DNA from: Cellulosilyticum lentocellum DSM 5427
GTDB taxonomy: Bacteria; Bacillota; Clostridia; Lachnospirales; Cellulosilyticaceae
Assembly: GCF_000178835.2 (NCBI RefSeq)
Contig: NC_015275.1
Location: forward strand, 3,749,001 to 3,813,000
Length of the DNA: 64,000 nucleotides
Direction of reading: 5' to 3'
Shown here: positions 41,968 to 51,207 of the stretch, piece after piece
Numbering within the stretch: position 1 is the stretch's first letter
How the letters are laid out: each line of letters begins with the position of its first letter
Made by a program: the position numbers and the translations under genes
Notes under the pieces: generated by a model
Database searches by the model: none
What the model was told of the DNA's origin: nothing
The model's input: the letters and a program-made list of their open reading frames with translations, nothing else

Positions 41968-42750
41968 ATGTTAAAAAAAATATTACTTTTAGGGCTATCA
42001 TTATGTACTATGTTTTCTTTTGTGGGGTGTACAAATAGCACTCAAACAACCTATGAAAAGGTTAAAGAAAAAAAGGAACTAACCTTTGCTATGACAGGGC
42101 AATATCCACCATTTAACTACATAGATGAAAGTGGGGAACTTGTTGGTTTTGATATTGATATTGCTAATGCCATTGCTGATAAAATGGGCGTAACTGCTAA
42201 GCCAGAAACGATTGCATGGGAAGGTATTATTACTGGTTTAACAGGAAAGCGTTTTGATATGATTATTGGTAGTATGGCGATTACTGAGGAGCGATTGGAA
42301 AAAGTTAGCTTCTCGAATCCTTATTATTATGATGGTGCACAACTATTTGTAATGCAGGATTCAGATATAGCAGATATTAATGATTTGACTAATGCAAAAG
42401 TGGGGGTTGTAACAGGTACCACTTTTCATTCTTATTTAAGTGAGAATTATCCAAACCTTGAAATTCTTCAATTTGAAAGTGATGTAGACAACTTAAGAGC
42501 ACTTAAACAAGGACGTATGGATGCACTAGTAACAGGGAAATTTGTAGGGCTTAGCGCACCTTCAAAATATGGAATAAATATTAAGGTTGCAGGTACACTT
42601 TTGTATTTTGAAGAAATTGGTGTTGCTATACGAAAAGAAGATGCCGAACTTTTAGATGCTGTTAATACGGCACTTCAAGATATGATAGATGATGGTACTT
42701 ATGAAGAAATCAGTCAAAAATGGTTTAGTACAAATATTTTAGAAAAGTAA
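41968..42750 (+). CDS. Amino-acid ABC transporter substrate-binding lipoprotein (operon with ablAB)
   Basis: The 260-residue protein has a lipoprotein signal with lipobox SFVGC (cysteine about residue 21). A family 3 periplasmic-binding fold follows, with ELTFAMTGQYPPFNYIDESG, GFDIDIANAIADKMG, IIGSMAITEERLEKVSFSNP and GVVTGTTFHSYL. It should be tethered outside the membrane and bind a polar amino acid. Its place behind ablA and ablB makes lysine (or beta-lysine) the best guess. Binding residues alone do not prove it. The gene follows ablB by 33 bases with an AAAGGAGG site. Confidence 0.88.
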   Translation: MLKKILLLGLSLCTMFSFVGCTNSTQTTYEKVKEKKELTFAMTGQYPPFNYIDESGELVGFDIDIANAIADKMGVTAKPETIAWEGIITGLTGKRFDMIIGSMAITEERLEKVSFSNPYYYDGAQLFVMQDSDIADINDLTNAKVGVVTGTTFHSYLSENYPNLEILQFESDVDNLRALKQGRMDALVTGKFVGLSAPSKYGINIKVAGTLLYFEEIGVAIRKEDAELLDAVNTALQDMIDDGTYEEISQKWFSTNILEK

Positions 42751-42775
42751 CATAGACTATACACAGGAGGTCGAC

Positions 42776-43465
42776 ATGCATTATTTTACTAATTTCTATG
42801 AAATGATTGTTGAGTTCTTTTCTACAGTTTTAAATTTTATGCCTAAATTTTTACCTGGGGTATGGATGACATTACAACTCTCTTTTTATTCTATTTTATT
42901 AGGCACACTGTTTGGGCTTTTAGCAACGATACTTAAACTTTCTAAAAAAAAGATTCTTATGCAATTAATAGATTGCTATATTACCATTGTAAGAGGAACC
43001 CCATTGCTTCTTCAACTCATATTTATTTTTTCGGCTTTACCTCAACTAGGCATTGAATTTGACAGTTTTTCATCTGCTATTATTGGTCTTGCCTTCCATA
43101 GTGGTGCTTATATTAGTGAAATTTTCAGAGGTGCAATTGAGTCAATTGATAAAGGACAAAATGAAGCTGCCAAAGCACTAGGCATGACAAAATTACAGGC
43201 TATGAGGCGTATTATTCTTCCACAAGCTTTTAAACGTTCTATTCCTGCTCTTGGTAATCAATTTATTATAGCTATTAAAGATTCTTCCTTAGCCAGTGCT
43301 ATTACTATTACGGAGATCATTATGCTCACAAGGCAATATGCTTCTATAAAATTTGATGCATTTCCTATCTTTTTTGTGGCAGCACTTTACTATCTTATCA
43401 TTACGCTGTCTCTTACAAAATTATTAGCATATATAGAGAAACGATTAAAAGTAAATGAGAGGTGA
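42776..43465 (+). CDS. Amino-acid ABC transporter permease
   Basis: The 229-residue HisM/GlnP-type permease has about five membrane helices. It carries the family segment [14 protein letters not shown] and the EAA loop [23 protein letters not shown] that docks on the ATPase. It is the membrane channel of the importer encoded by its neighbours. A single permease gene implies a homodimer. It is preceded by CAGGAGGTCG and flanked by the binding-protein and ATPase genes. Confidence 0.92.
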   Translation: MHYFTNFYEMIVEFFSTVLNFMPKFLPGVWMTLQLSFYSILLGTLFGLLATILKLSKKKILMQLIDCYITIVRGTPLLLQLIFIFSALPQLGIEFDSFSSAIIGLAFHSGAYISEIFRGAIESIDKGQNEAAKALGMTKLQAMRRIILPQAFKRSIPALGNQFIIAIKDSSLASAITITEIIMLTRQYASIKFDAFPIFFVAALYYLIITLSLTKLLAYIEKRLKVNER

Positions 43466-43470
43466 TTCAT

Positions 43471-44196
43471 ATGATTGAAATAAAAGATCTATACAAACGC
43501 TTTGGTTCGTGTGAAGTGTTAAAGGGCATTAATATGACTATTGAAAGAGGAGAGGTCGTTTGTATAATTGGAGCTAGTGGTTCAGGAAAAAGTACACTAC
43601 TTAGATGTATTAATTTTTTAGAAAAGAAAACAAGTGGAGAAATATATATCGATGGAGAAGCAATATCAAAAAAGAAAAATAATATTAATGCCATGCGCAA
43701 GAAGGTCGGTATGGTTTTTCAACATTTTAATCTTTTTCCACATAAAACAGTCATTGAAAATATTATAGAAGGACCTGTTATTGTAAAAAAAATACCTAAA
43801 AATGAAGCTAAAAATCTTGGAATGTTACTTCTTGAAAAAGTTGGACTTGAAGATAAAGCAAATCAATATCCAGCCATGTTATCAGGTGGGCAAAAGCAGC
43901 GTGTTGCCATAGCAAGAGCACTTGCAATGGAACCAGAAGTAATATTGTTTGATGAGCCCACTTCTGCACTTGATCCTGAATTAGTTGGAGAAGTCCTAAG
44001 GGTTATGAGAGATTTGGCAAGTGAAGGAATGACAATGATTATTGTGACTCATGAAATGGGCTTTGCTAAAGAAGTAGCTGATCGAATTATATTTCTTAAT
44101 GAAGGTATTATTGCTGAGGAAGGTTCACCTTTAGAATTGTTTGAAAACCCTAGTCACGAGCGTTTACAGACATTTCTTAGTCAGATTCTTGTTTAG
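43471..44196 (+). CDS. Amino-acid ABC transporter ATP-binding protein
   Basis: The protein has 241 residues from the ATG at 43471, which is well placed after GAGAGGTG; a GTG three codons earlier overlaps the permease stop and is unlikely. Walker A is [12 protein letters not shown], the Q-loop [13 protein letters not shown], signature MLSGGQKQR, Walker [13 protein letters not shown] and the H-loop VTHEMGFA. It powers the lysine-type importer. It is the last gene of the five-gene ablA-ablB-transporter operon. No terminator is evident downstream, where decayed sequence begins. Confidence 0.93.
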   Translation: MIEIKDLYKRFGSCEVLKGINMTIERGEVVCIIGASGSGKSTLLRCINFLEKKTSGEIYIDGEAISKKKNNINAMRKKVGMVFQHFNLFPHKTVIENIIEGPVIVKKIPKNEAKNLGMLLLEKVGLEDKANQYPAMLSGGQKQRVAIARALAMEPEVILFDEPTSALDPELVGEVLRVMRDLASEGMTMIIVTHEMGFAKEVADRIIFLNEGIIAEEGSPLELFENPSHERLQTFLSQILV

Positions 44197-44583
44197 AAAA
44201 TATAAGGACTTTCTGATCAAATTGAAGCTGATTTACATGCCATAGAAGTTGTAAGGGAAATGCTCCATCAACCTGTTCTGCTTCCAATAATGCTTTATCT
44301 AAACTTTTTATTCCTGCAAGAATCATAACCATTGCATAACCAACTAGTCGCCATACAAGAACAAATATGAGTGCTATTATTGCCGAATTTTTATTCTGTA
44401 CAACATAAATAAAATCAAATCCTAATTTTCTTAATATCATATTAAATAGTCCAGATTGTAAAGACTACAATAAGACGTATAAATCAATAGAACCACAAGA
44501 AATAACAGCAGAACACTCATTGCTAGAACAACATAAAAGATTGATAGTTGCTTGTTATCTGTAATTTTCTTCAATAGTACCAC
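44177..44583 (-). pseudogene. Sugar ABC transporter permease remnant (MalF-like)
   Basis: Two pieces of one binding-protein-dependent permease survive. From 44583 to 44437 there is a first-helix segment with YVVLAMSVLLLFLVVLLIY. From 44440, one base out of frame, comes LRKLGFDFIYV, then ALIFVLVWRLVGYAMVMILA and the typical IKSLDKALLEAEQVDGA. Roughly 60-100 residues between them and the whole C-terminal half after VDGA are missing. The remaining codons to 44177 do not look like permease. The other parts of the same system are decayed next to it. Confidence 0.75.
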
Positions 44584-44654
44584 TCTCCATTTAGTATTAA
44601 TATTAAGTTGCAGATTGTCGCATTGCCCATAACTAAAGCTCTGGCCTATGGAAT

Positions 44655-45211
44655 TTACCTATTATTATCTGTATTAAACATATTTTCTACTTCTTCTATT
44701 GCTTTTATTTGATCTGTACCATATATCACTACACTCTGAATAGGATAATTTAAATCAAGCTTCCATCCAACGTATGCTTCTGTATTGGATGGTAATCACC
44801 CTTCATTAAATGTCTTAATCATTGCTTCCATATATTTATTTCCATTAGTAATTTCCAGATTTTTACTGTAGTTTTTTGTAATGGAGCCTGTCCACCTAAT
44901 TGAATCCATTTCGAATCAGATTCAGGTGCATGCATTTTCTCAAGGGCCTTACCTGCTTCTTCTTTATGCTGCGAACCAGACCAAACGCCTACAAACCATC
45001 CATCAACGACTGTGCCACCTGGAAGAGGAGTAAACTGAATCGCACTTCCATCAAAAGATGCATTTTGTCTTAATGTCGCTAAATGTACCCCACTGGCAAT
45101 TGCCCTACCATATTTCCCGACTGCAAATTCAGTATAAATGTCTTCAATAGTTGAATTTATACTTTCTTTAGGAGTAACACCGGTATTGATGTATTTCCTT
45201 AATAAATGCAA
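44655..45211 (-). pseudogene. Sugar ABC transporter substrate-binding protein remnant
   Basis: The frame has the family 1 solute-binding pattern in its C-terminal half: GVTPKESINSTIEDIYTEFA, then GSAIQFTPLPGGTVVDGWFV. It then runs into a shifted end and a stop near 44819. A further stretch ending WKLDLNYPIQSVVIYGTDQI and a terminal stop at 44655-44657 looks like the original C-terminus in another frame. The N-terminal half, with signal peptide, is gone. It was probably a lipoprotein for a sugar importer together with the permease remnant at 44177-44583. Confidence 0.75.
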
Positions 45212-45216
45212 TTTTG

Positions 45217-45363
45217 CCTACAGGTTTCCCTGTTGTTTTTATTGATATAACTCCCGACAATTGTGTGCATGATATTTCTACTATTTCTAATTACACATCC
45301 ATATTCGATGCAATTAAAGCACTCATTCAGAATGGTCTAAAGAAAAACGCAAAAAATCACTAA
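45217..45363 (+). pseudogene. LacI-family regulator fragment
   Basis: An open stretch reads PTGFPVVFIDITPDNCVHDI, then a variant of the sugar-binding-domain helix SIFDAIKALIQNG, before a stop. This is the effector-domain pattern (PVVxID ... AxxxLIxxG) of LacI/GalR regulators. The DNA-binding end and the rest are missing. It was likely the regulator of the adjacent dead sugar transporter, divergent from it. Confidence 0.55.
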
Positions 45364-45526
45364 AGTCGCATTAAGATTTTCTCCATATATCTTGTCGTTT
45401 GACTTTCTGTCTCATTATCTTTATACTAAGAAACCATAGATTGCCCTCTACTCAGAAAGCGTTGAACTATTTCATAACATTCTTGCTTTGGAATATATTT
45501 GTTTGTTTTGATTTAATGAGTATATA

Positions 45527-45558
45527 AAATAGACGGAGTCTTTAAACTCCGTCTATTT
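45527..45558 (-). terminator. Terminator of selO
   Basis: AAATAGACGGAGT (45527-45539) pairs with ACTCCGTCTATTT (45546-45558), a perfect 13-bp stem with a six-base loop, followed by T on the minus strand. The 160 bases before it, back to the LacI fragment, show nothing. Confidence 0.9.
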
Positions 45559-45615
45559 CACAACCTATTATTCTAGTTATTTACTACTTAATAGTCCTCT
45601 TACTAAGTCCCCTTA

Positions 45616-47088
45616 TTATGTCCCACAATATGTTTTATACCCACAAGTAAATGACTCAGGTACTACTGTATAATCATCATTCAGATTTTGATAATCATAA
45701 GGATTTTGTAAGGCTCTTACTAGAGCTTCTAAAATACTATAATCCTTATGAATTACAGCTTGTTCTAACGCCTCTTCCACTCTATGATTTCTAGGTATTA
45801 TTGTAGGATTATTTTTCTCCATTAAGCTTCGTGCTGCTTCTAAGGATTCTTTCTGTGCCTTAAGGCGTTGTTGCCATAGGTCAAGCCACGCTTTAAACTC
45901 TTCAGAGGCTGTAAGATTAGAAGACGTTAACTGATTTAATGTGAGCTGACGAAATGTATTCGTATAATCTGCATTATACTTTTGCATTAAACCTAGAAGT
46001 GCTTCGATTAAAGATTGATCCATCTGATTTTCATGAAATAAACCAAGTTTTCTTCTCATTCCCTCATACCAAAAACTATGATATAAGGTGAAAAACTGAT
46101 TGACTTCTTTTTCTGCAAGTTTAACGGCTTCTGCTTGGTCTTCATGTAATAATGGTAGTAAGGCTTCTGCAAATCTAGCTAAATTCCATGCAGCCATTTT
46201 AGGTTGATTCTGATAAGCATATCTCCCATTAGTATCAATGGAACTAAACACCGTATCAGGATTATAACTATCCATAAATGCACAAGGCCCATAGTCAATG
46301 GTTTCTCCGCTGATTGTCATATTGTCTGTGTTCATTACACCATGAATAAACCCAACCAATTGCCACTTTGCAATTAATTCTGCTTGTCTTCTTACTACTT
46401 CTTGAAGTAAATACATATAAGGTGCTTCTTTAGATATGCCTTCTTTAAAATGTCTCTCTAAGGTATAATCAGCTAAAGCCTTTAGCTCTTCTTTAGTCTG
46501 AAACTGGCTTGCATATTGAAAGGTACCCACTCTGATATGACTTTTAGCCACTCTCACCAAGATAGCTCCCGGTAAACTCGTTTCTCTCATAATGGTTTCA
46601 CCAGTCGTTAATACTGCCAGACTTCTTGTAGTCGGAATGCCTAACCCTTTCATTCCCTCACTGATTATATATTCACGTAGCATAGGGCCAAGTGTTGCTT
46701 TTCCATCTCCTCGTCTTGAATAGGGTGTTCTTCCTGAACCCTTGAGTTGAATATCCAATCGTTCTTCCTCTTTTGTTAGATACTCTCCTAAAAGAATGGC
46801 TCTTCCATCTCCTAGCATGGTAAAATAGCCAAATTGATGACCCGCATAAGCCTGTGCAATTGGTGTTGTTCCTTGTAAAACCTTGTTACCAGCTAAAACT
46901 TCCACCCCTTCTTTACTTTTAAAAAAATCTATATCTAAACCCATTTTTTCTGCAAGATTTTCATTCCACAGAATTAGCTGTGGTGATGGCACTTTACTTG
47001 GAGATTGCCTTGAGAAAAATGCTTCTGGTAAAGTTATATACGTATTTTCTAGCATTTTACATTTATTTTCTACAAATTGTTCTTCCAT
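45616..47088 (-). CDS. selO: SelO-family protein adenylyltransferase (YdiU)
   Basis: The 490-residue pseudokinase-fold enzyme has [60 protein letters not shown], then [20 protein letters not shown] with NMT and D as metal ligands. SelO proteins transfer AMP from ATP to Ser, Thr or Tyr of target proteins and are tied to redox stress. Many homologues carry a selenocysteine near the C-terminus. Here the end is [12 protein letters not shown], so ordinary cysteines stand in that place. It is a single gene starting behind AAGGAGG. Confidence 0.93.
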   Translation of the reverse strand: MEEQFVENKCKMLENTYITLPEAFFSRQSPSKVPSPQLILWNENLAEKMGLDIDFFKSKEGVEVLAGNKVLQGTTPIAQAYAGHQFGYFTMLGDGRAILLGEYLTKEEERLDIQLKGSGRTPYSRRGDGKATLGPMLREYIISEGMKGLGIPTTRSLAVLTTGETIMRETSLPGAILVRVAKSHIRVGTFQYASQFQTKEELKALADYTLERHFKEGISKEAPYMYLLQEVVRRQAELIAKWQLVGFIHGVMNTDNMTISGETIDYGPCAFMDSYNPDTVFSSIDTNGRYAYQNQPKMAAWNLARFAEALLPLLHEDQAEAVKLAEKEVNQFFTLYHSFWYEGMRRKLGLFHENQMDQSLIEALLGLMQKYNADYTNTFRQLTLNQLTSSNLTASEEFKAWLDLWQQRLKAQKESLEAARSLMEKNNPTIIPRNHRVEEALEQAVIHKDYSILEALVRALQNPYDYQNLNDDYTVVPESFTCGYKTYCGT

Positions 47089-47325
47089 AATATCTTCCTC
47101 CTTACTTTTTATTATTTATTTGCATCATATGATTTCATTTTTAGTCTCTTCATAACTCTAATTATTATACAACACCATTTTACTTATCTTATCAATAGTA
47201 ACTAAAAAGGACTGTCACTTAAATCCCCTATCACACAAAATATAGTCCCTGCATAAATAAATGCTTAGCCTATACTTTGTAATAGAGGAAAATTTAGTAA
47301 CAGCCCTATTTCTCTATTTATTTTA

Positions 47326-48048
47326 TTATAACACCTTACTTAAGAAAAGTTTTGTTCTTTCTTCTTTAGGTGCATCAAATATATCCTTTGGTACGCCTTC
47401 TTCAATAATCTTGCCTTGATCCATAAATAAAAGTCTTGTACCTACTTCTTTTGCAAAGCCCATTTCATGCGTTACAATCATCATAGTCATACCTTCATTA
47501 GCTAGTTCCTTAATAACGTCTAATACCTCATTAACCATTTCAGGATCTAAGGCAGAAGTTGGTTCATCAAATAGCATCACTTCTGGTTTCATCGCTAAAG
47601 CTCTTGCAATAGCAATCCTTTGCTTTTGTCCACCAGATAATTTATTAGGGTATTCACTAGCTTTCTCTCTTAGTCCTACTTTTTCTAAGAGGCTATAGGC
47701 TAATTTCTCTGCTTCTTCCTTCTCCATCTTTTTAATCTTCATAGGTGCTAATGTAATATTATCAAGCACTGTCATATGAGGAAAAAGGTTAAAATGCTGG
47801 AACACCATTCCTATTTTTTGACGTATTTCATTAATATCTACCTTAGGATCAGTAATGTCGACTTCATTAACTAAAACCTGCCCACTTGTGACTTCTTCCA
47901 TTTGATTAATACATCTTAAATACGTAGATTTCCCAGAACCAGATGGACCGATAATAACAACTACCTCACCCTTATTAATAGAGTCATTAATTCCTTGTAA
48001 TACCTTTAAATCTCCGAAACTTTTATGTAAGTCTACTACCTTAATCAT
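47326..48048 (-). CDS. Amino-acid ABC transporter ATP-binding protein (second importer)
   Basis: This 240-residue ATPase has Walker [13 protein letters not shown]-loop [13 protein letters not shown], signature KLSGGQKQR and Walker [13 protein letters not shown]. It is close to the ATPase at 43471-44196 in sequence. It is last in a binding-protein, permease, ATPase operon on the minus strand, with 12 bases to the permease stop. Its start follows GGAGGG. It drives uptake of a polar amino acid, possibly cystine or glutamine; specificity is not readable. Confidence 0.93.
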   Translation of the reverse strand: MIKVVDLHKSFGDLKVLQGINDSINKGEVVVIIGPSGSGKSTYLRCINQMEEVTSGQVLVNEVDITDPKVDINEIRQKIGMVFQHFNLFPHMTVLDNITLAPMKIKKMEKEEAEKLAYSLLEKVGLREKASEYPNKLSGGQKQRIAIARALAMKPEVMLFDEPTSALDPEMVNEVLDVIKELANEGMTMMIVTHEMGFAKEVGTRLLFMDQGKIIEEGVPKDIFDAPKEERTKLFLSKVL

Positions 48049-48060
48049 TTTCAGCCCTCC

Positions 48061-48801
48061 TTATTTGCTCACGTTAACCTTTTTCTCTATTTGCCTCATA
48101 AATACTGTCAGTAAGCTAGTAATGATAAAATAGCATACACCCACGATTAATAATGGTTGTAAGGCATTAAAGGTACGGCTCATAATAATATCTTGAGCTT
48201 TCATTAAATCAAGACCACCGATAAATCCTATAATGGCTGTTTCCTTAATTAAGATGATAAACTCACTAACGAAAGCTGGTAACATCTGAATAAAGGCCTG
48301 TGGCAAAATAACATGTCTCATCGTTTGACCATAGCCAAGCCCTAGAGACCTACCGGCTTCCATTTGTCCTTTATCTATACCTTGGATACCTGCACGAATA
48401 AGTTCTGCCATATAAGCACCACTATTAATACCAAATGCAATTCCACCAACCCAAATACGATCAATTGTAGCATTGGCAAAAACAACGTTCCACATTAATA
48501 CAATTTGAAGTACAGATGGTGTACCCCTAATTATGTAAATATATGCTCTTGTAATCCACTTTAAAAACTTTACTATATAGTACCAACAACTTCTTAAAAA
48601 ACCAGACTTCTTAGGTAGCACACTAATTTGTACTAATGCTATAAATATACCGATTAGTAAACCGATTATTAGTGCAATGGCTGTAAGCCCTAATGTCCAC
48701 TTAAGTCCTTCCCAAATGACAGTATAATATTTCTGTTCCATGAATGTTTTATAAAATAAAACTGTTTGCTCTCCTAATAAATTGGTTAAGAAATTTTCCA
48801 T
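48061..48801 (-). CDS. Amino-acid ABC transporter permease (second importer)
   Basis: The 246-residue permease of the HisM/GlnP family has TRAYIYIIRGTPSVLQIVLM in the middle. The ATPase-docking EAA loop is EAGRSLGLGYGQTMRHVILP. It has about five membrane helices and probably acts as a homodimer. An internal terminator (48896-48948) separates it from the binding-protein gene, which would make the permease less abundant than the binding protein. Its start follows GGGAGG. Confidence 0.92.
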   Translation of the reverse strand: MENFLTNLLGEQTVLFYKTFMEQKYYTVIWEGLKWTLGLTAIALIIGLLIGIFIALVQISVLPKKSGFLRSCWYYIVKFLKWITRAYIYIIRGTPSVLQIVLMWNVVFANATIDRIWVGGIAFGINSGAYMAELIRAGIQGIDKGQMEAGRSLGLGYGQTMRHVILPQAFIQMLPAFVSEFIILIKETAIIGFIGGLDLMKAQDIIMSRTFNALQPLLIVGVCYFIITSLLTVFMRQIEKKVNVSK

Positions 48802-48895
48802 ATTCCTCCCACCTTCTCTGTTATGTTATCTTATTCTAATATATCATTACTTTTGCATTAAGTCTAATAATTTTGAATATATATACCCTAGAAAT

Positions 48896-48948
48896 CACAA
48901 AAAGAGTTGTTGCAATAGCCTACTAGGCTTCTATCATGCAACAACTCT
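48896..48948 (-). terminator. Intra-operon terminator between binding protein and permease
   Basis: AGAGTTGTTGCA (48903-48914) pairs perfectly with TGCAACAACTCT (48937-48948), with an inner ATAGCC/GGCTTCTAT pairing. On the minus strand it is followed by TTTTT. Confidence 0.88.
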
Positions 48949-48969
48949 CTATACACTTTTTCTTATGTG

Positions 48970-49797
48970 TTACTCTGTTTTTCCAAAGAATTGTTCGTAG
49001 ATTTTGTCATATTCACCGTTAGCTTTTAATTCTTCGATTGTTTCATTAATAGTATTTAAAAGTTCTGTATTACCTTTTTTAACTGCAATAGCATATTCTT
49101 CTTCAATAAAAGGTACTTCTAAGATTTTTACATCTGTTTTACCTGCTATCATTTTTTTAGCTGGTTCTTCATCAATAACGACTGCATCTACTTTTCCATT
49201 TTGAAGATCCATTACAGCTTGAGTTCCTTTTTTAACTTGAACAACTGTAACACCTTCTGTACCACTTACAAATAAATCACCAGTTGTACCAAGTTGTACC
49301 CCTACTGATTTACCTACTAAATCATCTGCAGAAGCAATTGCTGTATTGTCTGCTTTTACGATAATAACTTGTTTAGACTTGAAATAGCTATCTGAGAAAT
49401 CAACTTGCTGAGCACGTTCTTCTGTCGCTGTCATACCTGCTGCAATAAAGTCCATTTTATCATTATTAAGTCCCATGATTAATGAGTCAAATGCCATATC
49501 TTCAATTTTTAATTCTTTGCCTAGTTTATTAGCAACTGCCTTGGCAATTTCAACATCAAATCCTACAATATCTAATCCATCACGATATTCAAATGGCTCG
49601 AATTCTGCATTAGTCCCCATTACAATAACATTATCAGAGTTTGTTGGCTCTGTACTATTTTCTGGACTAGCTTCTGCTGTTTGGGTACTCGCATCAGTTG
49701 TTTTTGTAGCTGAATTGCCACAACCAACAAATAACCCCATTGTTAATACACTTATACCTATTAAACTTACTACTTTAAATAATTTACTTTGTTTCAT
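48970..49797 (-). CDS. Amino-acid ABC transporter substrate-binding lipoprotein (second importer)
   Basis: The 275-residue protein has lipobox LFVGC (cysteine about residue 26) and then a Ser/Thr/Ala linker. A family 3 binding fold follows: NVIVMGTNAEFEPFEYRDGL, VGFDVEIAKAVANKLGKEL, FIAAGMTATEERAQQVDFSD and GVQLGTTGDLFV. It binds a polar amino acid at the outer face and feeds the permease at 48061-48801. It is first in the operon behind GAGGGGG. The ligand is undetermined; the closest-looking relatives are general polar amino acid or cystine binders. Confidence 0.92.
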   Translation of the reverse strand: MKQSKLFKVVSLIGISVLTMGLFVGCGNSATKTTDASTQTAEASPENSTEPTNSDNVIVMGTNAEFEPFEYRDGLDIVGFDVEIAKAVANKLGKELKIEDMAFDSLIMGLNNDKMDFIAAGMTATEERAQQVDFSDSYFKSKQVIIVKADNTAIASADDLVGKSVGVQLGTTGDLFVSGTEGVTVVQVKKGTQAVMDLQNGKVDAVVIDEEPAKKMIAGKTDVKILEVPFIEEEYAIAVKKGNTELLNTINETIEELKANGEYDKIYEQFFGKTE

Positions 49798-49972
49798 TAT
49801 ATAATCCCCCTCTATGTGATTTAATAAAATAATCTATTTCCTGTTTGATATGAATAATTATACACATTCAAGTATTAATAGTCAATCTATATTTTTATTT
49901 TTTTATACTTTAATGAAAATATTCTCTGATCAAAATTAGGACGAGCCCTTGATATTTAATATTTTCTTATTT

Positions 49973-50061
49973 TTATCCACAATTTTATAAACATCTAGTA
50001 AACATAAAATTAAATAGACTTATTTATTTTTTGTGGATAATGTGTATAACTTTGTGCATAA
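49973..50061. promoter_or_regulatory. Cluster of four DnaA boxes
   Basis: TTATCCACA at 49973-49981 is a perfect DnaA box. TGTGGATAA at 50032-50040 is a perfect box on the other strand. It is followed by TGTGTATAA (50041-50049) and TGTGCATAA (50053-50061), each one mismatch from consensus and in the same orientation. The surrounding 420-base gap (49798-50220) is very AT-rich and holds no gene. No dnaA or dnaN is in the window, so this may be a DnaA-titration or regulatory cluster, or less likely an origin. Confidence 0.65.
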
Positions 50062-50220
50062 GTTGAAAATACTATACTATTTTAAGAGCATAAATGTGGA
50101 CACGCTGTTTATGGAAACACTTAAGTGAATACTTTATGTTAAAAACTATACATTTCGCGTTTGATTTTATACCACATTTTAACAATATTGTCCTAAATTG
50201 TTTATTTATAAAAATACATT

Positions 50221-50526
50221 TTAAATTGTATAATCAACCACTGCTCTACTAGTTGCCACTTGTCTTACTAATTGATTTGCTACCGCTAAGTGCTTTTCAT
50301 GTGCTTGGTAATAATCTAAAGCTGATGCATCTACGAATTCTGAGTAAAGTACTACGTCATAAGCTGCTGGTGAAGCATTAAAATTAAGACCTACTTCTAT
50401 TTCAAGAAGTCCCTCTATCTGACCCTTAAGTCCCTCTAGCTGTTCTTTAATCTTATGCATTACTTCTTCTTTTGTCCCATGTACTTCATGTTCTGCTACT
50501 TGCCACATTACAATATGTTTGACCAT
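50221..50526 (-). CDS. Dabb-family (stress-responsive A/B barrel) protein
   Basis: The protein has 101 residues from the ATG at 50526, seven bases after GAGG. The domain opens MVKHIVMWQV and continues with LEIEVGLNFNASPAAYDVVL and VADQ-like VANQLVRQVATSR, a dimeric alpha-beta barrel. Bacterial members are small cytosolic proteins of uncertain role; some are cyclases or bind polyketides. A frame from nine codons earlier lacks a ribosome site. It is a single gene beside the DnaA-box cluster. Confidence 0.85.
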   Translation of the reverse strand: MVKHIVMWQVAEHEVHGTKEEVMHKIKEQLEGLKGQIEGLLEIEVGLNFNASPAAYDVVLYSEFVDASALDYYQAHEKHLAVANQLVRQVATSRAVVDYTI

Positions 50527-50667
50527 TTTATGACCTCGTTTCTTATTAATCATTTTTCATTATACTAGTCTCCTTATAGCTTCTCAACATATTTATTCAT
50601 AATATTTATAAATAATCTTAATCGTAGATAAATTTTTTCGATAGCTCTACGATGATGACAAAATATA

Positions 50668-50691
50668 TCGCCGAGGCATAACGCCCCGGCG
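50668..50691 (-). terminator. GC-rich hairpin after the GNAT gene
   Basis: CGCCGAGG pairs with CCCCGGCG (one mismatch) around a short loop. It is unusually GC-rich for the region. No long T-run follows, so its terminator strength is doubtful. Confidence 0.5.
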
Positions 50692-50713
50692 TAAGCTACG
50701 AAGACTGGCACAG

Positions 50714-51157
50714 TTATAACTCTTTTTTTAAGTAGACCATATCCACAAGCTGTACCCCATTTTCAAACATTGGGTGGTCGTAATTGTCAGTAAAAAAGTT
50801 ATGAATCCTGTGTGAAAGATGAAAACCATTTTTTCCATAAAATTGCATCATAGAAGGAACATCGCCCGTTCCGACAATCATAGTTTTATATTTATCTTTG
50901 TAAAATGCCCCAATATATTGAATCAGCTTACTGCCATATCCCATACCGTGCCACTTTTCGTATGTTGCTATATTTTTAAGCTCGCATATATCACAGCTCT
51001 CTCTTGTGACAACGCATACACTTCTGAGTTCATTATCATACAAGGCAAACAACTCTCCACGCTCAAGATATTTGTCTATCATGGATTCCGACTCATCTGC
51101 AAGCAACAGTAAATCAAGAAACTGTTTTTTATTCTCATTTATCATTTTAATTTCCAC
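50714..51157 (-). CDS. GNAT-family N-acetyltransferase
   Basis: The protein has 147 residues from a GTG at 51157, six bases after GGGGG; an internal ATG four codons later is an alternative. The acetyl-CoA loop is NIATYEKWHGMGYGSKLIQY, followed by VPSMMQFYGKNGFHLSHRI. Substrates of such small GNATs range from amines to proteins and antibiotics. Nothing here narrows that. The DNA is visibly less AT-rich than the flanks, as is the next gene, which may mean recent arrival. Confidence 0.85.
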   Translation of the reverse strand: MEIKMINENKKQFLDLLLLADESESMIDKYLERGELFALYDNELRSVCVVTRESCDICELKNIATYEKWHGMGYGSKLIQYIGAFYKDKYKTMIVGTGDVPSMMQFYGKNGFHLSHRIHNFFTDNYDHPMFENGVQLVDMVYLKKEL

Positions 51158-51207
51158 GGAATACCCCCTAACTCATTTACTTTATATCAATAATACTCAT
51201 AAATCTG

